The notes under the pieces were generated by a model, which saw only the letters and a program-made list of their open reading frames with translations, was not told the DNA's origin and did no database searches. 22,797 bases of DNA from CAXDOZ01 sp963991145 (GTDB lineage Bacteria; Bacteroidota; Bacteroidia; Chitinophagales; JABDMM01), in contig CAXDOZ010000031.1 of assembly GCA_963991145.1 (NCBI GenBank), positions 1 to 22,797 on the forward strand. The letters are read 5' to 3'. This document shows, in pieces, positions 15,204-22,540 of the stretch. The position numbers and the translations under genes were made by a program. Numbering within the stretch: position 1 is the stretch's first letter; every line of letters begins with the position of its first letter.

Positions 15204-17012
15204 ATGAGTACTGTTACCACAGACGTTCAAGAGAAAGAACACGTAGCGCAAGGACATGATGAGCAACATCATCATGAAGAAACGTGGTTGACGAAATACA
15301 TTTTCAGCATGGATCACAAGATGATCGCCAAGCAGTTCCTGATCACGGGAATGTTTTGGGGATTTGTTGGTGGTTTGTTGTCAGTGTTTTTCCGTCTCCA
15401 GTTAGGATGGCCGGAAGAGACTTTCCCATTCCTTGAAACACTTCTAGGTCGTTGGGCAGAAGGCGGACAGATCAGTAATGAATTCTACTATGCACTGGTA
15501 ACAATGCACGGTACGATTCTGATCTTCTTTGTACTTACAGCTGGCTTGAGTGGAACATTCAGTAACCTGCTTATTCCATTGCAACTTGGAGCAAGAGATA
15601 TGGCATCGCCAATGATGAATATGCTCTCCTACTGGTTCTTCTTCCTTGCTGGAGGTGTAATGTTTGCTTCTCTGTTTATTGAGACAGGACCTGCATCTGG
15701 TGGATGGACGGCTTACCCACCTCTAAATGGTATTAGAGATGTAGCAGTAAATAAAGGATCGGGCTTAGGTCTTGACCTTTGGTTACTATCGATCTCACTA
15801 TTCATTGTATCAATTCTACTTGGTGGTTTGAACTATGTAGCAACCATCATTAACATGAGAACCAAAGGGATGACATTCTGGAGAATGCCTCTTACAATCT
15901 GGGCATTCCTATTTACTGCTATCCTTGGTATTCTTTCATTCCCTGCCCTTCTTGGTGCTGCTGTTCTTCTTGAGTTTGACCGTCTTCTAGGTACGTCATT
16001 TTTCCTGAACAACATTATCATCAATGGTCAGGTATTGGATGTACAGGGTGGAAGCCCAATTCTATTCCAGCACTTATTCTGGTTCCTGGGTCACCCAGAG
16101 GTATATATCATTATCCTTCCAGCGATGGGAATGGTTTCTGAGGTAATGTCAGTACACGCTCGTAAGCCGATTTTCGGTTACCGTGCGATGGTACTTTCAA
16201 TCATGGCGATTGTATTTATCTCCTTCCTTGTTTGGGCGCACCACATGTTCGTAACAGGAATGAATCCAAAGATCGGAGCGGTATTCGTACTGTTTACATT
16301 GCTTATTGCTGTTCCATCAGCGATCAAGGTCTTTAACTGGATCACAACCTTATGGCGAGGGAATCTAAGATTGTCAGTACCAATGTTGTTCTCTATCGGT
16401 TTTGTATCACTATTCATTTCTGGTGGTCTTACTGGTATCTTCCTTGGTAACTCAGCTATCGATATCCAACTACACGATACTTACTTCGTAGTAGCTCACT
16501 TCCACATTGTAATGGGTGTTGCTGCATTCTTTGGAATGTTTGCAGGAATCTATCACTGGTTCCCTAAGATGTATGGAAGATTCATGAACAGAACTTTAGG
16601 TTATATCCACTTCTTTGCAACACTGATTGGATCTTACCTGATCTTCTTCCCAATGCACTTCATGACAGGTCTACCACGTCGTTACTACGTGCACACTGAA
16701 TTCCAGTCGTTCCAAAACTTCGCTGAATTGAACGAGTTCATCTCTATCATGGCGATCCTGGTATTCTTTGCACAGATCGTATTCGTGATCAACTTCTTCT
16801 ACAGCATCTACAAAGGACGTAAGATGACTGATGATAACAGAAATCCATGGGGTGCTACTTCTATTGAGTGGACTACTCCGGTTGAAGGTATTCACGGAAA
16901 CTGGCCTGGTGATATTCCAGAAGTTCACCGTTGGGCTTACGATTACGAAGTAAATGGACGTGAGTTCATTCCTCAAACTGAACCCTTGAAAGAAGAAGAG
17001 GTAGAACACTAA
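15204..17012 (+). CDS. coxA: Cytochrome c oxidase subunit I (A-family heme-copper oxidase)
   Basis: Catalytic subunit reducing O2 to water and pumping protons. The 602-residue protein has twelve transmembrane helices with all key residues: H102 and H434 (low-spin heme), H432 (heme a3), and H297, H346 and H347 (CuB). Y301 in HPEVY is the cross-linked Tyr, E299 marks an A1-type D-channel, and K375 in AIKVFNW marks the K-channel. The sequence HDTYFVVAHFHIVMG is diagnostic. A His/Glu-rich N-terminal stretch (about 8-28) precedes the first helix. Heme content (a or o) cannot be read from the sequence; heme A would require a CtaA gene not present here. It lies 33 bases after coxB. Confidence 0.97.
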   Translation: MSTVTTDVQEKEHVAQGHDEQHHHEETWLTKYIFSMDHKMIAKQFLITGMFWGFVGGLLSVFFRLQLGWPEETFPFLETLLGRWAEGGQISNEFYYALVTMHGTILIFFVLTAGLSGTFSNLLIPLQLGARDMASPMMNMLSYWFFFLAGGVMFASLFIETGPASGGWTAYPPLNGIRDVAVNKGSGLGLDLWLLSISLFIVSILLGGLNYVATIINMRTKGMTFWRMPLTIWAFLFTAILGILSFPALLGAAVLLEFDRLLGTSFFLNNIIINGQVLDVQGGSPILFQHLFWFLGHPEVYIIILPAMGMVSEVMSVHARKPIFGYRAMVLSIMAIVFISFLVWAHHMFVTGMNPKIGAVFVLFTLLIAVPSAIKVFNWITTLWRGNLRLSVPMLFSIGFVSLFISGGLTGIFLGNSAIDIQLHDTYFVVAHFHIVMGVAAFFGMFAGIYHWFPKMYGRFMNRTLGYIHFFATLIGSYLIFFPMHFMTGLPRRYYVHTEFQSFQNFAELNEFISIMAILVFFAQIVFVINFFYSIYKGRKMTDDNRNPWGATSIEWTTPVEGIHGNWPGDIPEVHRWAYDYEVNGREFIPQTEPLKEEEVEH

Positions 17013-17024
17013 GTCATCTGACGA

Positions 17025-17918
17025 ATGGCATTTGTCAAAGCAGAAAGACATTCATTAAAGGACAGGCTCCTGGGCAAAGTTTCAGACTATGCTGCTCTTA
17101 CCAAATTCAGGTTGAGCAGCTTAGTTTTATTCTCGGCTGTCATTGGCTACCTACTTGGTGCCCCTGTCGTTGAGTTCGTGCCATTATTGGCTCTTTGCAT
17201 CGGTGGCTTTCTCGTTACCGGAGCTTCTAACACCATCAATCAGATTATCGAGCGAGATATTGATAAGTTGATGGATAGAACCAAGGATCGACCCCTACCA
17301 ACTGGACGAGTTACTATTCTGGAAGCATCGCTGGCGGCTGGAATTATGGCGGTAGCAGGTATCTTCCTTATTGCAAGTTTTAATGTCACGGCAGGATTGC
17401 TTTCAGCGATCTCGCTAATGTCTTATGCCTTTATCTACACTCCACTAAAGCGCATTAACCCTATTGCAGTTTTCATCGGTGCTATACCAGGTGCTTTGCC
17501 AACTGCTATTGGTTATGTTTTTGCAAGTGGAGGAATCGATAATCTTGCGATCCTTCTCTTCGCTATTCAGTTTTTCTGGCAGTTCCCACATTTCTGGGCT
17601 ATTGCATGGGTAGCATATGAAGACTACCTGAAAGCTGGCATTATGCTTTTGCCTTCTCCATCCGGAAAGACCAAAGCAAGCGCAGCTCATACAATGGTAT
17701 TTACTGCCATGTTGATCCCGGTTGGGATCCTACTTTACGATTTTGGATTGGTTGGCCTTTGGGGCACAGTTGTAATTACAATTGCAGGTCTTGCCTTTTT
17801 AGGACAATCAATTGCACTTTGGAACAAACCCTCTGATAAAAGAGCCAGAGCTTTAATGTTTGGCTCATTTGCGTACCTGCCAATCGTGTTACTCGCGATG
17901 GTGTTTGATAAGATTTAG
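17025..17918 (+). CDS. ctaB: Heme O synthase (protoheme IX farnesyltransferase)
   Basis: UbiA-superfamily membrane prenyltransferase that adds farnesyl to heme B to make heme O, the precursor of heme A for CoxA. The 297-residue protein has about nine hydrophobic helices. The first Asp-rich motif spans N69 to P90 with the NxxN pair N69/N72, D78, D80 and D84 visible, followed by KDRPLPTGRV. The second conserved loop includes YTPLKRINPIAVFIGAIPGA. FWQFPHFWAIAW with its conserved His is also diagnostic of this family. It lies between coxA and the subunit III genes, 12 bases after coxA. No heme A synthase (CtaA) gene is adjacent or elsewhere in the window. Confidence 0.95.
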   Translation: MAFVKAERHSLKDRLLGKVSDYAALTKFRLSSLVLFSAVIGYLLGAPVVEFVPLLALCIGGFLVTGASNTINQIIERDIDKLMDRTKDRPLPTGRVTILEASLAAGIMAVAGIFLIASFNVTAGLLSAISLMSYAFIYTPLKRINPIAVFIGAIPGALPTAIGYVFASGGIDNLAILLFAIQFFWQFPHFWAIAWVAYEDYLKAGIMLLPSPSGKTKASAAHTMVFTAMLIPVGILLYDFGLVGLWGTVVITIAGLAFLGQSIALWNKPSDKRARALMFGSFAYLPIVLLAMVFDKI

Positions 17919-17923
17919 ACGAG

Positions 17924-18541
17924 ATGATGAGCGCACAGATATCAGAAAATAAGCCAAGTCCAAGCAGATGGATGGAGCCTCGCAAGTTTGCGATGCTTCT
18001 CGCGATGGGATCTATGACAATGTTCTTTGCCGGATTAACCTCCGCTTTGCTTGTCAAGAAAGCAGACATTGGTTCATGGGAGTTCTTTAAGCTTCCTGGA
18101 ATCTTTGCTTTTAGCACAATTTTGATCCTGATCAGTAGTGGAACTATCCAGTTGATGCTTAGATCCTATAAAGCTGCTGATTGGTTTAAGTACCGATTAT
18201 GGCTCGGCATTACTTTGCTTCTAGCTGTCGGTTTTGCCATTTGGCACTTTATCGGCTGGACTCAGCTTACTGCCCTTGGAATGCCGCCGGATGGAGGTAA
18301 CCCTTCAGGGGGATTTGTATACGTAATCTCAGGTGCACACCTCGCTCACATGTTAGGAGGAGTTGTGGTACTTATGATACTATTTTTTAGAGCGGTCAGA
18401 AGGAGAAAGGACCCAAGTTTTGCCCTTATCCACACAGAGAACCCCCGTAAACTTCTCAATCAAGAATTGATTGTGATGTACTGGCACTATGTGGATGCAT
18501 TATGGCTATATTTGTTCATCTTCTTCTACGTAAATTATTAA
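17924..18541 (+). CDS. Cytochrome c oxidase subunit III-like protein, first copy
   Basis: A 205-residue heme-copper oxidase subunit III. The protein has five hydrophobic helices and the family features GAHLAHMLGG (about 140-149) and, near the C-terminus, YWHYVDALWLYLF. The usual two extra N-terminal helices of seven-helix subunit III are absent, as in short bacterial forms. It starts at one of two consecutive ATG codons (17924 or 17927), five bases after ctaB, and is followed 16 bases later by a second subunit III gene. Pairs of subunit III genes at this place are common in Bacteroidota. Confidence 0.9.
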   Translation: MMSAQISENKPSPSRWMEPRKFAMLLAMGSMTMFFAGLTSALLVKKADIGSWEFFKLPGIFAFSTILILISSGTIQLMLRSYKAADWFKYRLWLGITLLLAVGFAIWHFIGWTQLTALGMPPDGGNPSGGFVYVISGAHLAHMLGGVVVLMILFFRAVRRRKDPSFALIHTENPRKLLNQELIVMYWHYVDALWLYLFIFFYVNY

Positions 18542-18557
18542 TAAAAACAACCCTCAA

Positions 18558-19265
18558 ATGACTACCGAAGCTATAGAAGCAAACGTAGACAACCATCATC
18601 AGGCAGGATCTGAGGCGGAACTTTGGAAAGGTGGGAGATCACCCTTCAAAGCGAGCTATGGAAAGATCATGATGTGGTACTTTCTTATCTCAGATACATT
18701 CACCTTTGCAGGTCTATTGATCGCTTATGGAGCACTTCGCTTCGCCCAAACAGACATCTGGCCTCTTCCTAGTAAGGTCTTTACCTCTGTTCCAGGCATC
18801 ACAGAAAACGCTCCACTTGTTTTCGTATCGATCATGACCTTCACCCTGATCCTTAGTTCTGTAACTATGGTTCGTGCGGTACAGGAAGGTGTTCAGAGAA
18901 ACAGAAATGGAGTAGCCCTTTGGCTCGTTCCAACCATTATTGGTGGAGCCTTTTTCGTTTTCTGTCAGTATCTGGAGTGGTCTCACCTGATTCACCAGGG
19001 AATGACTTTGACTAACAACCCATTTTCACTTTCAGGCGATGGAAACGGCCCGATGAACTTCGGTCAGCTGTTCTTCGTAATCACTGGATTCCACGGTCTA
19101 CACGTAACCGTAGGTGTTCTATTGAATATTTGGCTGCTAGTGAAAACAATGATTGGCGATTTTGATAAAGTAGGTCACTACGAAATGGTTGAGAAGATCG
19201 GATTGTACTGGCACTTCGTAGACCTTGTATGGGTATTTGTTTTCCTTTGTTTTTATCTCCTCTAA
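18558..19265 (+). CDS. Cytochrome c oxidase subunit III, second copy
   Basis: A 235-residue subunit III with five hydrophobic helices. Signature stretches are ISDTFTFAGLLIAYG, TGFHGLHVTVGV (the conserved His pair) and the closing YWHFVDLVWVFVFLCFY. It resembles canonical subunit III more closely than the first copy does, with an N-terminal soluble part of about 35 residues. Twelve bases separate it from the subunit IV gene. Confidence 0.93.
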   Translation: MTTEAIEANVDNHHQAGSEAELWKGGRSPFKASYGKIMMWYFLISDTFTFAGLLIAYGALRFAQTDIWPLPSKVFTSVPGITENAPLVFVSIMTFTLILSSVTMVRAVQEGVQRNRNGVALWLVPTIIGGAFFVFCQYLEWSHLIHQGMTLTNNPFSLSGDGNGPMNFGQLFFVITGFHGLHVTVGVLLNIWLLVKTMIGDFDKVGHYEMVEKIGLYWHFVDLVWVFVFLCFYLL

Positions 19266-19277
19266 AATTAACCTCCA

Positions 19278-19658
19278 ATGCAAACGGAAGATCAACAAGA
19301 AATTCACGGGCCTTACTCAGAATCTGAGTACAAGGCTCAAGTATCTGCAGTTTATAAAACAACTGTCATCCTTGCAATTGTAACCATTGTGGAGGTAGTT
19401 GTTGCCCTATTGTATGAGAAGTACGGAATCGAACAAAGTGGTATGCCAAGGCTACCATTGATGATCTTCGTTTCTCTTGCATCAATTGTAAAAGCATATT
19501 GGATCATGGCCATTTTCATGCACGTTAAGTATGAAACAAAAGGCTTTGTTCTTTCAATCCTGGTTCCAACATTATTCCTGGTATGGGCTGTTATCGCCTT
19601 TAGCATGGAAGGTCAAAGTTGGGGCTGGCTAAGAGAGAACATCTTAAACGGTTTCTAA
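19278..19658 (+). CDS. Cytochrome c oxidase subunit IV (prokaryotic type)
   Basis: A 126-residue small oxidase subunit with three hydrophobic helices (about 29-47, 60-78 and 91-108). The motif VKAYWIMAIFMHVKYE in the second helix and loop is the hallmark of the prokaryotic COX IV family. It probably stabilises the CoxA complex. Its stop codon is immediately followed by the TTG start of the next gene. Confidence 0.9.
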   Translation: MQTEDQQEIHGPYSESEYKAQVSAVYKTTVILAIVTIVEVVVALLYEKYGIEQSGMPRLPLMIFVSLASIVKAYWIMAIFMHVKYETKGFVLSILVPTLFLVWAVIAFSMEGQSWGWLRENILNGF

Positions 19659-20309
19659 TTGAGTAAATCAGCAGGATACTGGCTATCCAAAGTTCTAGTA
19701 GGGACGATCTCATTGATTACAGTGAGCATCGTCCTTTTCTTTTTTCTCTACTCCGATGAGAAAGTAGAGAAGCTTGCAGAGATGGAGATCATGCTCGATA
19801 GCGTCTATGTTATTGAGCAAGTGCAGTATCAGGATCATCTCGGTTCCTCATTTGATCGCTCGAGCATGCTCGAGCAGATAACTGTGCTCACCTTCGCAAG
19901 CCATGCTCAGATTAAAGAGGGAAGAGATTCTCTTCTAGTAGCTGAGATACTTCGCCTGCAGGATGAATTTGCAGTCGACAATTCCTATTCCAAAGAAAAC
20001 CTTACACAGGTGGCCGTGATCTTTACCGATCTTCTGCCCGGACAGGGAGATAGCCTTAGATCCTGGGCTTTTGATAATGGAATGATCCCAACGAGAGTTA
20101 GACTCCTCTTAGGAGAGCCTCAACAGAATGCAGAACTGATTGAAAATCTTCAGTTTTCAGCGAACGCAAGCAGCGATAAACCTGTTTGGTATTTGATCGA
20201 CGTCTTTGCAGTTGCGCGCGCAGATTCCGGTATGATCAATTACGATAACTGGAACAAGTTCAATACCGACTTTGCAAGGCTCGACCATCAGTACAAGAAG
20301 GGAAGATAA
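19659..20309 (+). CDS. Unrecognised membrane-anchored protein, possible Cys-free SCO paralog
   Basis: I do not recognise this 216-residue protein as a named family. It has one N-terminal transmembrane helix (about 10-31) and a soluble, probably periplasmic remainder with no cysteine at all. Its soluble part can be laid on the SCO1 encoded next door. DRSSMLEQITVLTF (residues 66-79) parallels SRDSLLGSIYVVDF in SCO1. The following QVAVIFTDLLPGQGDSLRSW parallels the SCO1 segment around SFSVDPESDTPEQLAAY, and a late WYLIDVF strand also matches in order. The SCO copper ligands CxxxC and His are missing. I infer a degenerate thioredoxin fold acting in oxidase assembly. It starts with TTG directly after the subunit IV stop; the first internal ATG would cut off the membrane helix. 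TAATG overlap links it to sco1. Confidence 0.75.
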   Translation: MSKSAGYWLSKVLVGTISLITVSIVLFFFLYSDEKVEKLAEMEIMLDSVYVIEQVQYQDHLGSSFDRSSMLEQITVLTFASHAQIKEGRDSLLVAEILRLQDEFAVDNSYSKENLTQVAVIFTDLLPGQGDSLRSWAFDNGMIPTRVRLLLGEPQQNAELIENLQFSANASSDKPVWYLIDVFAVARADSGMINYDNWNKFNTDFARLDHQYKKGR

Positions 20310-20974
20310 TGGCAGAGAATAGAAAGAGCTATTGGGGATTATACGGGATGATGGGCGTAATGATCGCCATTTCTGCATTCATCCTCTGGGCCTTTAACAG
20401 CGACGAGGTAGACTTTATCCGAAGCAGAAAGGATGTTACCGAATTCAGAGAAGAGCAAGCAGAAGAGCAAAAGCTTCAGATCATTAGAGATGCGCCTAAT
20501 TTTTCATATACCAACTACGATGGGCAAACAGTATCGCGGGATTCGCTGTTAGGGAGTATTTATGTGGTAGACTTCTTCTTCACGAATTGTCCTTCGATTT
20601 GCCCGGTGATGACCTCACAATTAGTTAGAGTTCAGGAGGCATACAAAATGGACAATCTGGTGAAGATCGTTTCCTTCTCTGTGGATCCGGAATCTGACAC
20701 GCCCGAACAGTTAGCTGCTTATGCAGACAAATACGGGCTTAAGGATTATAAGTGGATGATGCTAAGAGGAGAGCAAGACTCGATCTTCCAAACCGCTGAA
20801 GAGGGATTCCTTACCACAGCAACAGTTGTTAATGGATTGATCGATCACTCGGCGCGTGTCTCACTGGTAGATCCTGATGGAAGAGTCAGGGGAATGTACA
20901 TGAGTACCGAAGAAGCAGAGATCGATAAGCTGATCGAGGATATCGAGAAGCTCCGAAAAGAATACAATTTGTAA
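20309..20974 (+). CDS. sco1: SCO1/SenC copper chaperone
   Basis: Membrane-anchored thioredoxin-fold protein that delivers copper to, or keeps reduced, the CuA site of CoxB. The 221-residue protein has a transmembrane helix near 11-28 and a periplasmic domain. The copper ligands are the CPSICP pair C94 and C98 and the distal H180 in IDHSARVSLVDPDG. FSVDPESDTPEQL is a further family signature. Both ends share the TAATG arrangement, with the start and stop each overlapping the neighbour by one base, so translation is probably coupled with the preceding unknown gene and the DUF420 gene. Confidence 0.95.
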   Translation: MAENRKSYWGLYGMMGVMIAISAFILWAFNSDEVDFIRSRKDVTEFREEQAEEQKLQIIRDAPNFSYTNYDGQTVSRDSLLGSIYVVDFFFTNCPSICPVMTSQLVRVQEAYKMDNLVKIVSFSVDPESDTPEQLAAYADKYGLKDYKWMMLRGEQDSIFQTAEEGFLTTATVVNGLIDHSARVSLVDPDGRVRGMYMSTEEAEIDKLIEDIEKLRKEYNL

Positions 20975-21513
20975 TGGAAGCTCAATTAGAACAAAAGCAG
21001 AAGAAAGCCAAGATCTTTATCGGGATCGTTACTTTGGTGGTTAGTGCCCTGGTAGCATTTATGTATATCGCCAAGGATACCAAGATCGATCCGGGATTCG
21101 ACGTTTCGATCCTTCCTGCATTTCACGCGATCATCAACTCCATCGTATCTGTCCTTTTAGTACTTGGATTGATCGCAATCAAGAACGGTAAGAGAGAAAG
21201 GCATCAGAAATTCATGTTTGGCGCATTTGTGCTTTCGGGAATTTTCCTTCTTTCATATGTGACTTATCACCTCAGTGCTGAGTCTACCAAATACGGTGGG
21301 GAAGGAGCTTTGAAGTATGTCTACTACTTTATTCTGCTCACGCATATCCTTCTTGCTGCGATCGTATTCCCATTCATCCTGTTTACCATTTACCAGTCAT
21401 GGACCGGTCAATTCGCCAAGCATAGGAAGATCGCAAAGATCACCTGGCCAATGTGGTTCTATGTCTCAGTGACCGGCGTCATTGTCTACTTTTTGATCTC
21501 TCCTTATTATTGA
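20974..21513 (+). CDS. DUF420 membrane protein (CtaM-like oxidase assembly factor)
   Basis: A 179-residue protein with five predicted helices. The DUF420 pattern of conserved His residues is present: ILPAFHAIIN, RHQKFMFGAF, SYVTYHLS and LLTHILLAAIVFP. DUF420 proteins include CtaM, required for maturation of heme-copper oxidases in Gram-positive bacteria, so a role in assembling this oxidase is likely though inferred. It begins within the sco1 stop (TAATG) and ends three bases before the next gene. Confidence 0.9.
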   Translation: MEAQLEQKQKKAKIFIGIVTLVVSALVAFMYIAKDTKIDPGFDVSILPAFHAIINSIVSVLLVLGLIAIKNGKRERHQKFMFGAFVLSGIFLLSYVTYHLSAESTKYGGEGALKYVYYFILLTHILLAAIVFPFILFTIYQSWTGQFAKHRKIAKITWPMWFYVSVTGVIVYFLISPYY

Positions 21514-21516
21514 TCT

Positions 21517-21777
21517 GTGAAGTTTAGCAAGGTCTTACATATCGCCCTTTTGCTTTTCGCACTGCTTCTGTTTTCAGAAAGTGTTGAAGCTCAATGTGCC
21601 ATGTGTAGAGCCTCAGCGGAAACTTCCATCGACGGTCAAAGCACAAATTTGATCGGACTTAATCGCGGGATCCTTTACCTGCTCGGTATGCCTTATATCA
21701 TAGCATCCGTTTTGATCTACGTAGTTTGGAGAACCAGGAAAGCAAATCAGGCCAAAGAGGCAGAGGCCTCTCTTTAA
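21517..21777 (+). CDS. Small secreted/membrane CAMC-motif protein
   Basis: An 86-residue protein I cannot assign to a named function. It starts at a GTG three bases after DUF420. It has a signal peptide (about 1-25, cleavage likely after VEA or so), then QCAMCRASAE with a CxxC pair near residues 27-30. A NLIGLNRGILYLLGMPYIIAS segment leads into one transmembrane helix (about 52-69), and the tail is basic then acidic. It is the last gene of the operon, so a role in copper or thiol handling during oxidase maturation is plausible but unproved. Its stop overlaps the stop of the convergent SDR gene by four bases. Confidence 0.8.
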   Translation: MKFSKVLHIALLLFALLLFSESVEAQCAMCRASAETSIDGQSTNLIGLNRGILYLLGMPYIIASVLIYVVWRTRKANQAKEAEASL

Positions 21778-21813
21778 AGGTCGCCCTCAAACGGGCGGAG
21801 GATGATCTCCTCC
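21762..21813. repeat. Three consecutive inverted repeats at convergent gene ends
   Basis: AGAGGCCTCT (21762-21771) is a perfect palindrome. CGCCC (21782-21786) pairs with GGGCG (21793-21797) across a 6-base loop. GGAGGA (21797-21802) pairs with TCCTCC (21808-21813) across TGATC. No T tract follows, so intrinsic termination is uncertain, but the cluster sits exactly where two transcripts meet. Confidence 0.45.
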
Positions 21814-22478
21814 ACAACAGTTCTATCACTCATCTTATAGCAGTCAACTACACTCTGAGCGATGTCTTCAGCCGGCATGAAGCGCTCCTCAGGAAGGTCT
21901 ACTCCGTCCCAGCTATCTGTAAATGTTGCTCCCGGTAAAATTGCTGTAACTCGAATTTGATGAGCCTTCATTTCTTCTCTCAGTGATCTGGAGAAAGCGA
22001 GTTGTGCTGCCTTGGAAATGCAATAGCTTGATCCTCCCGGATAAGCCTTTAAAGCAGCGATTGAGTTTATATTGAAGATATGACCCGAACCGCGCTCGAT
22101 CATTGAAGATGAAAAGCCTCTGGTCATATAGTAGGAACTGTAAAGATTCGTATCGATCATTTTTTCCAATGAACCATCTTCCTCTGCAAGAATCTCACCC
22201 GGAAGAAAAACACCGGCATTGTTGATGACCACATCCGGAGAGCCAATCTTGCTTTCTACTTCCTTGCAAAAGTTGAGCACTTCATCCTTTACCGACATAT
22301 CCACCGGTAGAGCCAATACTTCGATTCCCGGATACTGCTCACGCAATCCGCCCGAAAGGGCGTTTAAAGCCTCTTTCCCTCTTGCATTGATAGCAATGTT
22401 AAAACCCTCAGCCGCAAAGGCTTGCGCCAAAGCTTTACCGATTCCCTTGCTCGCTCCTGAAATAACTGCCAGAGCCAT
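21774..22478 (-). CDS. SDR-family oxidoreductase
   Basis: A 234-residue classical short-chain dehydrogenase. It shows SGASKGIG (7-14), NNAG (86-89), the catalytic S139 and the YCISK motif (Y152, K156), plus a typical ILPGATFTDSW after the active site. Substrate unknown; the sequence is of the general 3-ketoacyl/sepiapterin reductase-like kind. I chose the ATG at 22476-22478 because only five residues then precede the glycine motif and the start follows AATAAAC, as for the other SDR gene. ATG at 22488-22490 would add four residues. It converges with the respiratory operon and diverges from the ABC permease gene. Confidence 0.85.
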   Translation of the reverse strand: MALAVISGASKGIGKALAQAFAAEGFNIAINARGKEALNALSGGLREQYPGIEVLALPVDMSVKDEVLNFCKEVESKIGSPDVVINNAGVFLPGEILAEEDGSLEKMIDTNLYSSYYMTRGFSSSMIERGSGHIFNINSIAALKAYPGGSSYCISKAAQLAFSRSLREEMKAHQIRVTAILPGATFTDSWDGVDLPEERFMPAEDIAQSVVDCYKMSDRTVVEEIILRPFEGDL

Positions 22479-22521
22479 GTTTATTGACATTGGTGAACGG
22501 CTGAAATTATGCAAAAAAGCC

Positions 22522-22529
22522 TAGCTTTG
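22522..22529 (+). promoter_or_regulatory. Bacteroidota-type -7 element for the permease gene
   Basis: TAGCTTTG matches TAnnTTTG 11 bases before the ATG at 22541, implying a very short leader. No standard -33 TTG was found. Confidence 0.5.
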
Positions 22530-22540
22530 ACGGTCTATAT

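Noticed and set aside
17445..17690. Minus-strand reading frame inside ctaB
   Set aside because: The plus strand has a complete heme O synthase with its Asp motifs; the antisense frame has no supporting features.
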